This document shows, in pieces, positions 11,304 to 22,560 of a stretch of 64,000 nucleotides of DNA. Source of the DNA: Siphonodentalium dalli. Its lineage: Eukaryota; Mollusca; Scaphopoda; Gadilida; Siphonodentaliidae. A program made the position numbers and the translations under genes. Position 1 is the first letter of the stretch; the number at the start of each line of letters is the position of its first letter. Location of the stretch: assembly GCA_032622095.1 (NCBI GenBank), contig CP136061.1, positions 39,249,797 through 39,313,796 on the forward strand, in the 5' to 3' direction. Below the pieces are notes generated by a model. It was not told where the DNA came from. It searched no databases and was given only the letters and a program-made list of their open reading frames with translations.

Positions 11304-12004
11304 TAGTTTGTTGTTATTGTAACTTGATGATATGGGGGCCGTCTGATCGGATTGAGTACCTTTAAATACTTAATTAGTACAGCCAATCTTTAATAATGAT
11401 TTTTATTATTTGCTCATTTATTTTTAAGCCATATATTTTAGTAGCGCAAGTGGGTTAACAAACTTGAATACTATAGCTATCAGAATGGCAAACTGTTTGG
11501 TCAATATGAGAGATTTAATTTTTTTCTCACAAATTTCATTGTCCGTCTGGAATTGCCGATACTGGTTAAGATGTAGGTTGTACTGGAAGCATTATTATTC
11601 AGAAGTCACCAGGATGGGACGTAAAGTAACGCTTTTTTTTTTAAATGAATGTTGTGTCGATCAATGTGTGCTTCCCGACTGCAATTCAACTGGTAGTACC
11701 TAAATGTTCGCATGCGTATTCAATTCAAAAGAAAAGAAACGAAGACACTATAAGGGGATTTGGTAAAACGCTCTTATGTGTAATTCAATATTAAACAGTG
11801 TCTCGTCAATGAGGATTACTGCCAGCAGGTTGTTGAACGAAGTCCCCAAGCTGTACGCCCCAGTATAGATAATAAATCGTCTGGTGGAACGTTGTTACAC
11901 TTTTGTTGTACCTCATTATATTCACATTTTTGTTATTTTAGTATGTATGTTGCCAGTATTTTAATTTATTTAAATAAAGAAAAAATGTAAATAAAATTGA
12001 TGTT
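11304..12004. other. No recognisable gene; contains a 26-bp word shared with 47.6 kb
   Basis: The word cgtctgatcggattgagtac plus ctttaa (about 11340-11365) recurs exactly near 47622-47647, 116 bp upstream of lectin exon 3. The ORF at 11464-11703 (79 aa, Cys-containing tail) matches nothing I recognise. Confidence 0.4.
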
Positions 12005-12130
12005 CGTATCAGCCAGGGTCCGTATAAGCCGGGGATCAGTAAGAGCCAGGGTCCGTATCAGCCGGTGGTCCGTATGAGCCAGGGTTCGTATGAGCCAGGG
12101 TCCATAAGAGCCAGGGTCCGTATCAGCCGG
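12005..12130. repeat. 16-bp minisatellite, inverted partner of the 10.8-kb array
   Basis: About eight units of ccagggtccgtatcag type (the complement of the 10795-10904 unit), followed by cggcattcggtaggcgtacc. The overlapping 65-aa ORF is not coding. Confidence 0.85.
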
Positions 12131-12408
12131 CATTCGGTAGGCGTACCATCTATATGAAATCAATCAATCACTGTACAATTTACGATAGCACGAATATCAG
12201 ATAGCTGAAACGGGGCGGGCAGACCACTGTAATAACAATATGCACCACATTTTGGCGACAGAAATACAAAATCAATTTTGTAAAGCATTTGAGAGAACAG
12301 CGTAGAAGCCGTCAGTCACGGTATTCCACGCCCGATTATTGGCACACACGGCATATCCATTGATGTCACCGGGACAATCATCTTCCAGTTGATCAGTATA
12401 CCCAAACT

Positions 12409-12417
12409 ATTTTATAG
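12409..12417 (+). promoter_or_regulatory. Possible TATA-like box of the lectin gene
   Basis: The motif attttatag lies about 80 bp upstream of the proposed ATG at 12497, which would leave a 5' UTR of roughly 50-60 nt. AT-rich sequence makes such matches common, so this is weak. Confidence 0.2.
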
Positions 12418-12496
12418 CAGTGCAAGTTGTGCCTATGAACGGATGGTCCTGTGTGATCGGCGTCCTTCTCTGTATCCACTGGTTTGATTGAAGGAT

Positions 12497-12761
12497 ATGG
12501 TTGAGATGACGCCTCTTTGGCTCCTGCTAGTGTGCTATTCTTTCGGAACATCAGTGTCTTTAACAGTTACCTTCAATTTTAAAAAGAACTACATGTACCA
12601 TACAATAAACGTACTCGGCATCATCGACACAGGACCGGCAAGGTCAAGAATGGAATGTGGTAGCAGATGTACTCAATTGGCAAACTGCAAGTCAATCACG
12701 TTCAATGCGACTGGCTGCTACAAACTTATGGACGACAGCGGTGAATACGTAATTAATGACG
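12497..12761 (+). CDS. Lectin-like gene exon 1: signal peptide and PAN/Apple-like domain
   Basis: The ATG at 12497 (an alternative in-frame ATG lies at 12506) opens a hydrophobic leader, TPLWLLLVCYSFGTSVS, typical of a signal peptide with cleavage near residue 21. The mature part has four cysteines (54, 58, 64, 74) in the arrangement RMECGSRCTQLANCKSITFN then GCYKLMDD, as in PAN/Apple modules, although the domain is short (about 60 residues). The exon ends at the strong donor GACG|GTGAGT (12761/12762), leaving phase 1. Reading through, the frame stays open to 12889, but that part is hydrophobic, low in structure, and follows the donor, so I take it as intron. The codon split by the intron is completed as Gly by exon 2. 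Confidence 0.72.
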
Positions 12762-13684
12762 GTGAGTCGAAATCAGTGATACAGTATGTAGGTGTACTCA
12801 ACACTATCGTGATTTTTTTTTTGGGAGATGATAATATCTTTATTTCCTGCATATTGAATAGTATCGCATTTTACAAATTTTATAAATAACAGAACTGTTT
12901 TTGTAATGAGTTTTTACGGGTATGATTATTTTATCACTTAAAGCTATACATGGCGGTTTGCGCTAAAAAAAAATACGAATATTATTCGCTTCTGAATTTT
13001 TCCCGGTATCGAAATAGGTTGATAAATGTTTTAACCACTTTTCTACGAGCATTTGTAACTCAAAAAGACACATTGGAGTAATGTGAATACGGTGTTTGGG
13101 TCCCAAAAAAAATAGCCATTTTCACGACATGGAACAGAAAAGAGCGTTCCGTGTTATTCAAGTCCTGGTATGGTAGCAATAAAGAGCGTTTTTCTGACTT
13201 CGGGCGAAAAAGTGAAAACGGCTGGGAAATGGTTGTGGCTTTGGCAAGTGTTTTTTCAAAGCATATGAAATATACCAATATTTCGTGTATGTATCGACCT
13301 ATCCGTCCCTCCAAAGTACGTAGAAAACATTTGGAGGTTCGAATGAGCCATGTCCGTTTAAGTGCATACTTACATACATACAGCATATCATTAATAATTA
13401 TTGGTATTATGCTATTAGTCATGTGCTCCTGCAGTTGTTTGTGTGTATATACAAGTTAATATTTTCAAACACTGTATTTATGATGCATTTGGATAGGAAC
13501 AAAATCAAAATTGTGTGAGCGCGGAGTATACAGGGCCACAGTATTCAGCGGTCATATGATTTATCTATGATGTTCTCGTACTCAATAGAAGTGTCTCGGA
13601 CTGACCGAGAAAGAAAGCTGTTAAGCATTTGTTATTTGGGAATCTAGGGATAAACTGAGTAGACTGATACAGGGTGTGACAAAC
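12762..13684. other. Start of intron 1; no exon seen
   Basis: Contains a segment (about 13140-13195: aagagcgttccgtgttattc, later caataaagagcgtttt) that resembles 49095-49150 in intron 3, so a dispersed repeat is likely. Overlapping ORFs at 13060-13422 (-) and 13151-13459 (+) lie on opposite strands and match no domain. Confidence 0.45.
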
Positions 13685-14840
13685 CAATATCTAAACTTCT
13701 GATATTAAAAAATATTATTTATCTCAATAGAAGTGCCGGAGGCAGACTGATACAGAATGGTTTCTGCCTCAGTCTGTTCCAGACAATTATAATGGCCCAG
13801 AGAACGTCACGTATAAATAATATTTCTCACACTGGTTTGGAAATGCGCCTGTCTCGGTATGTCCCAGTTATTTATATTGGGCCAAAGAACATTCTTAGTA
13901 AATAATATTTCTCACACAGGCTTGGGAATGCTTCTCTCGGTCTGTCGCAGTCATTTCTATTGAGCCATGGGACAGTCTCAGTAGATAATATTTCTCACAC
14001 AGGCGGGGCAATGCTTCTGTCTCGTCTGTCCCTGTATTTCTCTTGGGCCAGGGAACAGTATTAGTAAATAATATTTCTCACACAGGCTTGGCAATGCTTC
14101 TGTCTCGTCTGTCCCTGTATTTCTCTTGGACCAGGGAACAGTATTAGTAAATAATATTTCTCACACAGGCCTTGGGATGCTTCTTTCTCGGTATATCCCA
14201 GTTATTTCTATTGGGAGAGTCTCAGTATATACTATATCTCACTGGCTTGGGAATGCGTCTGTCTCGGTATGTCCCAGTCATTTCTTTTTGGGCCAGAGAA
14301 CAGTCTCAGTATATAATATATCTCACTGGCTTGGGAATGCGTCTGTCTCGGTATGTCCCAGTCATTTATTTTTGGGCCAGAGAACATTCATAGTAAATAA
14401 TATTTCTCACACATGCTTGGGAATCCTTCTGTCTCGTTCTGTCCCAGTCATCTCTATTGGGACTGGGAACAGTCTCAGTAAATAATATTTCTCACACTGG
14501 CTTGGCAATGTTTCTGTCTCGGTCTGTCCCAGTCATTTCTTTTGGGCCAGGGAACGGTCTTAGTAAATAATATTTTTCACACAGGCGTTGGGATGCTTCT
14601 GTCTCGATCTGCCCCAGTGATTTCCATTGGACCCGGAAACAGTCTCACTATACAATATGTCTTCCACTGAATGCTTCTGTCTCGGTCTGTCCCAGTGATT
14701 TCTTTTTGGCCAGGGACAGTCCCAATATACAACATTTCTCACACCGGATTGGGAATGCTTCTGTCTTGGTCTGTCCCAGTCATTTATATTGGACAGCAGA
14801 TGAGCACGTATAAATACAGGCCATGGCATTTCTGATACAA
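13685..14840. repeat. 83-85-bp tandem repeat, about 13 diverged copies
   Basis: Recurring aataatatttctcacac starts at about 13816, 13901, 13984, 14067 and 14150, followed by cttgggaatgcttctgtctc, ggtctgtcccagtcatttct and ttgggccagggaacagt. Several copies were homogenised pairwise. The frames of up to 119 aa that run through it are repeat artefacts. Confidence 0.9.
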
Positions 14841-14959
14841 GTTTATGAATTCTGTCTGTTCAAATAATTCGTACTACACACATATTTCTCAGACGAAATA
14901 GAAAAATACCAGTAGATCAACTCAGAGAACATGGAAAAAACTTATTCTACTGGGACAGG

Positions 14960-15482
14960 AGCGACACAGAAGAAAAAAACACCAAAAAGATATAATCAGA
15001 GAACGTGAAATAAACTGATTGTGCTGGACAGGAGCAAGACAAACTAATACATGATTTGTATATATCTCGCCTGTCTCGCTTTGTCCTATGATAAATCACA
15101 AAGCAATTGTGCGATAAATGACAAACATATTTGTGATAAATAGCAAACTACCGTACTTTGCAATAACTCGCAAACTACTGTGAGATTTATCGGGAAGATT
15201 TTTGCGATTTATCACAAAGGTTTGCGATTAATAGCAATGGTTTGTGATTTATCGTAGATATAATTTATGCGTTGGTACTAATGGGCTGGAACCGTACATA
15301 CATTATAAATCAGACATCTTAAACAGTCTTGGGTGAACCACCAATCAATCTATAATAGCCAAATAAATCTCAAACTACTTTTGGATTAATCACAAACTAT
15401 ATCGTAAAAAATATTAGCGATAACTCGCAAACATCTTTGCTTTGAGATAAATCAAAATCTCAAAATTCTCACAAAGTTTGCG
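14960..15482. repeat. Region of short scattered inverted words (gataaatcgcaaac family)
   Basis: Words such as gcaaactac, gcgataa, gtgataaatagcaaac, tttgcgatttatc and tttgtgatttatc occur in both orientations between about 15090 and 15485. There is no strict period. It could be a decayed palindromic minisatellite. Confidence 0.45.
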
Positions 15483-15850
15483 AATGTCTGTCCTCTATAT
15501 AACTTAAGGGGGACCATCTAGATGGGTCTCAACGGGGTAACTTTTTATGTGGAAGAAAAGTTGCAGGTTAAACAGTTATAGAGTGACGCTGTCTGTTCCA
15601 GTGACAGAAAAAAGGGGGACGGGAACACAATTTATCATTTATTTATGATATTTGTTGTGGCTGATTTCCACCAAAATTCATCTCAAAATGATCTCATTGC
15701 TATGGGGAGTCTAACGGTGTGGTTTAAAGATTGCAACAGCAGCGCCGTTCGACTCACGGATTGGCGAGAAGAGGGGCGCCAAAATTTGTAAATTATGTTT
15801 ACGCCTACTTCCATAAATTTATATTTATTAATTACTTGCCTATAACATAT
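15483..15850. mobile_element. Helentron-like fragment (start portion)
   Basis: Begins gcgaatgtctgtcctctata and continues ggaccatctagatgggtctc, aactttttatgtggaag and ctgatttccaccaaaattca, matching the starts at about 5508 and 59665. Truncated, no end motif. 15850-16165 shows nothing else recognisable. Confidence 0.5.
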
Positions 15851-16169
15851 CGTAATATTACCGAAACGTAAATCGTATATATCTCTTAGAAGCTACAGTG
15901 AAATACGATTTTATATCATTGTAGCTTTGTGTTACCTTGCCGATTGACGTCATCACTTGAACGTGTTTTTCTACCCATCAGCTGGTCGGTGTCAGAAATT
16001 TGGGTCAACCAGGTTTTGCTTTCTGTGTATTGTTTAATTTGTTGTGTTACCAAAAGTGAAATTTAACTTTAAGAGTTAATAATGCGTATATAACAAAACG
16101 AACACGTACAGTTTCCATATGTTTTACATTCCATCATCTATTACATGATATTGCACTAATACTCTATTT

Positions 16170-16589
16170 GTGACCCGCCATATCAAATCCAGTCGTAAGT
16201 CGGGATTTTTTTTTTACCATGTGCCAATGCATTCTCTTATATATGCGAGTATAGGTCGCCTCGCATATATAAGAGAATGCATTGTCCTAACAATTTTTCA
16301 TCATTGTTTTTAAATAAATGTTTCTTACAATTTTTAGGACATAAAATAAAAAAAACACCCATTACCCTGCAGGGAGCCCCACACATATATAGAAGCATAT
16401 AGAAGAGTGTCGTCTGCTCATGTTTGTCTGGGGCTCTGTATGGGTGAAATTATAAAATTGTTAAAGAATACAAGAAAAAATAATTAAAATTGTAAAAAAT
16501 TGTTAGGCCAATGCATTCTCTTATATATGCGAGGCGACCTATGGTCGACTCGCATATATAAGAGAATGCATTGGCACAGGGTAAAAAAC
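16170..16589. mobile_element. Palindrome-bearing MITE with GTGACCCGCC termini, right end truncated
   Basis: The left terminus gtgacccgccatatcaaatc matches both ends of the 55905-56361 element. The two internal palindromes (gccaatgcattctctt...) and a central gtcgtctgctcatgtttgtc module are present in the opposite orientation to the 56-kb copy. After gcacagggtaaaaaa the right terminal repeat is missing. Confidence 0.75.
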
Positions 16590-16802
16590 ATCTCATGCTT
16601 GTCAGCCGCTTGTGAGAATTCGATATTTATTTCCAGACTCATGATATGTTTTGGTATTCAAGCAAACACTGTAGGTGTTCTCTATATATGGTGCATGCTA
16701 CTGAAGGGCGAGCTCACTGGTGATATTTTACTCTCTAAGTAGACTTAAATGATGGAAGAAATATCTGGCCATATCGTCCTTCCGATCTGTCGGCTGTAAA
16801 TT

Positions 16803-17815
16803 TGACGATTGAGTCCGCTCAGTAACCCGTACTTTTATTAGCATAGACGTCTCAGATTGAGTCCGCTCAGTAACCCGTACTTTTATTAACATAGACGTCT
16901 CAGATTGAGTCCGCTCAGTAACCCGTACTTTTATTAACATACACGTCTCAGATTGAGTCCGCTCAGTAACCCGTACTTTTATTAACATAGACGTCTCAGG
17001 TTGAGTCCGCTCAGTAACCCGTACTTTTATTAACATAGACGTCTCAGGTTGAGTCCGCTCAGTAACCCGTACTTTTATTAACATAGACGTCTCAGATTGA
17101 GCCCGCTCAGTAACCCGTACTTTTATTAACATAGACGTCTCAGATTGAGTCCGCTCAGTAACCCGTACTTTTATTAACATAGACATCTCAGATTGAATCC
17201 GCTCAGTAACCCGTACTTTTATTAACATAGACGTCTCAGATTGAGTCCGCTCAGTAACCCGTACGTTTATTAACATAGACGCCTCAGATTGAGTCCACTC
17301 AGTAACCCGTACTTTTATTAACATAGACGTCTCAGATTGAGTCCGCTCAGTAACCCGTACTTTTATTAACATAGACATCTCAGATTGAGTCCGCTCACTA
17401 ACCCGTACTTTTATTAACATAGACATCTCAGATTGAGTCCGCTCAGTAACCCGTACTTTTATTAACATAGACGTCTCAGATTGAGTCCGCTCAGTAACCC
17501 GTACGTTTATTAACATAGACGCCTCAGATTGAGTCCACTCAGTAACCCGTACTTTTATTAACATAGACGTCTCAGATTGAGTCCGCTCAGTAACCCGTAC
17601 TTTTATTAACATAGACATCTAAGATTGAGTCCGCTCAGTAACCCGTACTTTTATTAACATAGACGTCTCAGATTGAGTCCGCTCAGTAACCCGTACTTTT
17701 ATTAACATAGACGTCTCAGATTGAGCCCGCTCAGTAACCCGTACTTTTATTAACATAGACGTATCAGATTGAGTCGCTCAATAACCCGTACTTTTATTAA
17801 GATAGACATCTGAGA
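16803..17815. repeat. 48-bp satellite, about 21 copies, with a 240-bp higher-order repeat
   Basis: The unit is cagattgagtccgctcagta, acccgtacttttattaacat, agacgtct. The block 17221-17380 recurs 240 bp (5 units) later at 17461-17620, including the rare gtacgttt, gacgcctc and gtccactc variants, which shows a five-unit duplication inside the array. The 296-aa minus-strand ORF (16728-17618) exists because 48 is a multiple of 3. Confidence 0.95.
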
Positions 17816-18500
17816 GGAAACATCGACCATCTTCCCACTGATAGACGCACAGGAACACTGTGTGAAAATGGTTCCCGGCGATCTCAGTATATTAATACAG
17901 AATCCCCGCAGTACTACAAATGCTCTTAGCCACGAGAACTAATATACACAGGTTACAGAACAGCTTGCAATCAAATAACTCTTCCATTATGTTTGCTACA
18001 ATCGGTGCGATGCACTGTTGTGGGTATTTTGCGAACGTATGCCAATTGTCCATACCACAATTTTCATATTGACCGTTTGAAGTCTCTAAAAGAGATTTGA
18101 AACTCACCACCACCACCTCAGTTCCATCTTGATTTGAGGGTACGAGCTTTGTGTATAGAATTGAGGCAATATGTTAGTCTGGGCAACACGATCGTTTTAC
18201 TATGAGGTATGTCTATCAGTTGAATTCTCAAGGGAAAATGTACCATATTATGTTAGGCGCATGATCAGAATCAGTTTTTTAAAAAGCGGGACTCTCAATG
18301 AGTATGATATATCGCTGCAAGAAAGCAATCGGATCCACTCTTGTCAGAAGATTATAGGAATAACACTGTGTCTCAAGTGTTGAAGCTACCTTTGTTGTAA
18401 TGCCAATCCATCTTATCGATAATAATCCTGATAATTTGTTCATACGCATTTGAAGCAATGAACACACTGCGAGGAAGGCAATGGTGTAACTTAATCAATC
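17816..18500. other. No recognisable gene
   Basis: Intronic sequence between the 48-bp satellite and a Helentron-like stretch. ORFs of up to 74 aa have no domain. Confidence 0.45.
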
Positions 18501-19130
18501 CGGGAAATAGGAGAGGCAACATAATCTTTTATTTATCATCTCCATGATACATTGTGCGGTTTAGAGATGTCAAAGTGAAGTTGTCCAAATTGCACCAAAA
18601 CTCGTCAGGGATTGGTTTGGTGGTCTCGGGTACAGAAATTGCTAAAGGATATCAGTTATAGGAGAAATTCAATGGTGTGGTTGGTGTAAACATATCTATT
18701 TCCTATCCAAAATTTAAATAAATAAGAAATATATTAATATACATAGTGATATAATTAGTAAGGGAATTAAAAAAATAATATCTTTGTATTGCTGTTTAAG
18801 ATTGCAGTCATGACGTTGTGTGCGGTTCACAGGTGCAAAAGTGGCACTGTCGGTTCCAGGTATGGAGTTCGAAGAGGGTCACCAAAATCGATAGACATAT
18901 TTTATCACAAGTTATTGGTACCGCGATGATCTGAAGAGTCGAATGGTGTAGCCTAAATTTTCTGAAGTCGCGCCGTCCGAATCAGTCTAGGAGTCAGGCA
19001 TTCAACACAAATTGTTATCGCCGATTTTGTGCCAAACTTATATAAATCAAGCTAATGGTGTGCATGGCTCAAAGTGACACCATTGGAGTCAGACATGATG
19101 CGTGGTGATGTGCAACAGTCTACCGAGCTC
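18501..19130. mobile_element. Diverged Helentron-like internal repeat units
   Basis: Scattered words of the 5.1-6.2-kb and 59.7-61.5-kb family: tttatcatctccatgatac, tgtgcggtttagagatgtca, cgccgattttgtgccaaact, ggtgtggtt. No good start. An end-like motif lies downstream at 20787-20815 (aacgccgggtaaacctgcta). Confidence 0.4.
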
Positions 19131-19610
19131 TCAAAGTATGCAGTATGCATTATGTCTCATATAACGGTGTAGTTTATACACTGTAAGAAAATACCGTATT
19201 CCTACAGAACATTCTCACCAAGTAATCGCCTAATTATTACGGATCTGCTATTGAGTATTGTTTGAATGTTTCTATCGTCGAACATGGACTATGCACCCAC
19301 TAGTATTAGTAACAACAATATCAACATTGTATAATGAAATGCCGGATAACCACGGATCAAATGCCACAGTCGTTCACAATATGTTATTACAATGCTTCAC
19401 AAAGTTCACTACCATTATTACACGAACAGATGCGTTATTTTATCAAGTTTCATCGTGACTATCGCCGAATCATCGCACATTTATTACGGAAACAGCTATC
19501 GTCCCTGATGTTTCAGCCCAAATATCCGTGACTCCCAGTGATAGTGTCGCGAGACACATATTTGATATATGCACCTACTAGTATACATTAAGACACGAAG
19601 CATATATATG

Positions 19611-20180
19611 ACTGGACAATTGCACGACTCACATGCTACCAAAACATGTATGCCATGTTTTACTTTTACATAACTTTGAGTTATAACTGCGATAGATCTG
19701 CTCCTTTTTGTTTTAACCCTTTACCCAACAAAACGGCCAAAACCGGCCAAATAAAGCTTCAACAGCCTAAAATATCTTCGGTCTGTCTCAATAGAACCAT
19801 ACAAATATGGATATCATTGGAACCGGCTCCTTGACCACATTGTGATAGTTACAGTTATGCCCTGTGCCAATGCATTCTCTTATGTACGCGAGTCGACCAT
19901 ATGTCGCCTCGCATATATAAGAGAATGCATTGACCTAAAAAAACAAACTTTTTTTAACACTTTTTACCATTTTTTCTTACATTCTTTAACAATTTTATAA
20001 TTTTTAATGTGTTAAGCCAATGCATTCTCTTATATATGAGAGGCGACCTATGGTCGACTCGCATATATAAGAGAATGCATTGGCACAGGGCCCTTCTGTT
20101 GGGTAAAGGGTTAAATCGGAGGCCCGATATGTATGTTTTAGATTGGTCGAAATTAGTATTACTCGTAATTGAAAAGCTCA
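19611..20180. repeat. Repeat copy carrying the TTAA MITE; empty paralogue at 39239-39430
   Basis: Flanks 19611-19712 and 20115-20180 align to one continuous stretch at 39239-39430: gactggacaatt at the start, tttgagtt-taactg in the middle, and tggtcgaaattagtattact at the end. The paralogue has a single TTAA at 39366-39369 where this copy carries the MITE. Confidence 0.75.
19713..20114. mobile_element. TTAA-flanked MITE (piggyBac-like), copy 2
   Basis: TTAA at 19713 and 20111, CCCTTTACCCAACA termini, two internal palindromes (one with a few substitutions, e.g. tatgtacgcgag), about 402 bp. Near-identical in layout to the 4651-5050 copy and clearly the same family. Confidence 0.87.
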
Positions 20181-20429
20181 CTTGGAATATATATTTTTAG
20201 CATATAGATGCAGTTAATGGTATGTGGTCAATTGATCGTTCAATCATGCAACAAGATTGCATCTTGGTTTTCAATTACCTCCTTACAGATATACACTAAT
20301 ATATGTATGCACTCAATTGATCTCTTATGGGGTTTTGGATATCGCTTGAAACAATGGAATCTTAGTTCGTAAAATTTGGAAGACGAATCTTACTTCAACG
20401 AGCTTGGGCCTTAAAACCACGTGATATAC

Positions 20430-20815
20430 ACACATGTCATGTGTGGGAATTTTGAAGGAAGTTCCGTTAATTTACATCTATTTCATGTTATTTTACTGAA
20501 AATATAATTTACATTTTGATGAACATTCCGTGTTTTTATAGCAAAATATGGCAGCAAAATTGCCATCAAATTACCATCGTAAAATTACGGATATTTTCTA
20601 ACAGTTGGCAAAGCGGTGCTGCTCGAATCAGGTATGAAGACCGACGGAGAGGACACCAACATGTATACAAATGTCACCGATTCTATTAATATGGTTATCT
20701 CCATGATGTTTCTTTTCTAGCAAAGTCGTATGTGTATAGCTGTTATAGCCGATAGGAAACATAATCAAAGTTACTTTTTGACTTGGGAAACGCCGGGTAA
20801 ACCTGCTAATATTTG
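20430..20815. mobile_element. Short inverted-word element (accgtaaaatt family), then a Helentron-like end
   Basis: gaaggaagttccgttaattt at about 20452 and catcgtaaaattacggatat at about 20575 are partly complementary, as are related words at 39930-40135. Then 20620-20815 carries Helentron-like words and ends aacgccgggtaaacctgcta. 20816-21200 shows nothing else. Confidence 0.4.
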
Positions 20816-22560
20816 ACCCAACCTGCATGTTGCGAATCATAAAAAAACATTTTGAACAAAGGAAATTTGAAAATGAAAATAAAACTAGGCACATCATATC
20901 ACATTAATATGCTGATCTAAATGAAAACTTGAATTTAAAACGTTGCCTACGACTGCCTGGCATATGACGGATAGACTCGTGTATTAAATCATATCAATTT
21001 GTTTGGTGTTCTACCGCATCTGTATTTATAATCCTCATCACCATGCTCAGAAAAAGACTTACAATGGTACTCAAATTCATATCGAAGGCTGTGTACATGC
21101 ATTTATACATGTATATTAGTCAACAATTAAATTTCATTATATTGTACTTAAATGATGTGTTTTGCGTGACTTGACGCTTTGTTAAGACATGCAATTGGTG
21201 ACATTATAGTGGGGGGGATAGTTGCAAAATCGTTCACTTTGTGATAGAAGCGCCAAACTTTCAGAGTTAGTTAAGTAGTTGGTGAGTATCACTAAACTGG
21301 CTGGTTCCAGATTTTGGAGGTCACATTGACCTTCAATTTGACCTTGACCTTTTTGAAAATCTCAGTTTTTGGGTTGGGTGGTTTATGACATCCTCTTCTT
21401 CTTCACATCTTCTCACATTTTTCTCAATACAGTTATAGTTGGGAGGTGACTACGGTTCATTTGGGCCAAAACATATCTAAATTGTCATAAGATGGCCGCC
21501 AATATGGCCGCCGGAAGTTGAAAATATGACAATTTTTCACAAATATCTTCTAGTTCAATTCATGCTGTTTGGAACTGGTTGAGTAATGCAACTTTATTTT
21601 GTGTTTTGTATATTAACCGATCATTGGAGCAATTAAATATGCAATTATTGTGGTCCTAGCCCCTTCCGATCCCTCAAAACTTCGATTTTACAGGATGCGG
21701 TATAAAATTTCACAAAAAATCACAATTGGGATTCTAGTCATATTTCAACAAGAAATGAACATAACTTTGTAATGTAAGTGAGGCATATCATTACCTATGA
21801 ATATTCCAAATCACTGGAACCAAAATTCTTACTTTGGCTCAAAATGGCTGCCAATATGGCCGCCAAAATATGGAAAATGGTAAATAGTACACCAGCGTCT
21901 CCTGCAATCATTTGCAAGTTGTGGTTGATGTATAAAATTGGCAATTATGCATTCTATACATTGACTACTAACATGTCTGATGCACCATGGTTAATTGTTA
22001 CTATTGTCACCACTGACATCGTCAAAAATATTGGACTTTTCTCTCAAAAACTTGACATAAATATTGGCAAAAATTCACTTTTCAGGTTTGGACCATTTTT
22101 TCAGGTAAAATGTAACTATCTTTGGATTGAAAGGTTTTTATTGTTTTGGTCTATCTTAAATGTGTCTCACTACGGTGTTTATAGACCAAATTGCTCAAGA
22201 TGGCTTCCAAAATGGCAACCAAATTTGTAAAATGTTAATTTTTTACATATATCCCGAACATTCTCTGCATTATCCGAAAATGTAGCAAAATGTGACTCAC
22301 TTGGTTATTATACGTGTTAGTTAATTAACTGACAACTAAATGTTCTATTCTGGTTGTCCCACTTCCGTATGGGGCAAAATAAATTCATTTGAAAGTATGT
22401 AAATTTGCCAAGCACCTCTTTTGTGATTTTGGCCATAGTTATTGAAAGGAAATGGGCAGAACTTTGAGACAGAATTGAGATGGACCATAATATTTGGCTA
22501 TTCTGGTCCATTATGCTAAGAAAATGTCAACTGAATACAGTGTGGATGCCAAGATCGTAG

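Noticed and set aside
12762-12889. Read-through extension of exon 1
   Set aside because: The frame continues past a consensus GTGAGT donor into AT-rich, domain-less sequence; the phase-1 splice to exon 2 fits better.
13060-13459. Two overlapping ORFs of 102-120 aa on opposite strands
   Set aside because: No domain, no splice context, and part of the stretch resembles a dispersed repeat at 49.1 kb.
16728-17618. 296-aa minus-strand ORF of 16-residue repeats
   Set aside because: The 48-bp satellite keeps one frame open by its period; no start context, domain or splice signals.
21778-22230. 150-aa ORF in the left arm of the giant palindrome
   Set aside because: Mixed low-complexity sequence with no domain. 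The inverted arm (24960-26040) has the corresponding frame broken up, so no constraint.
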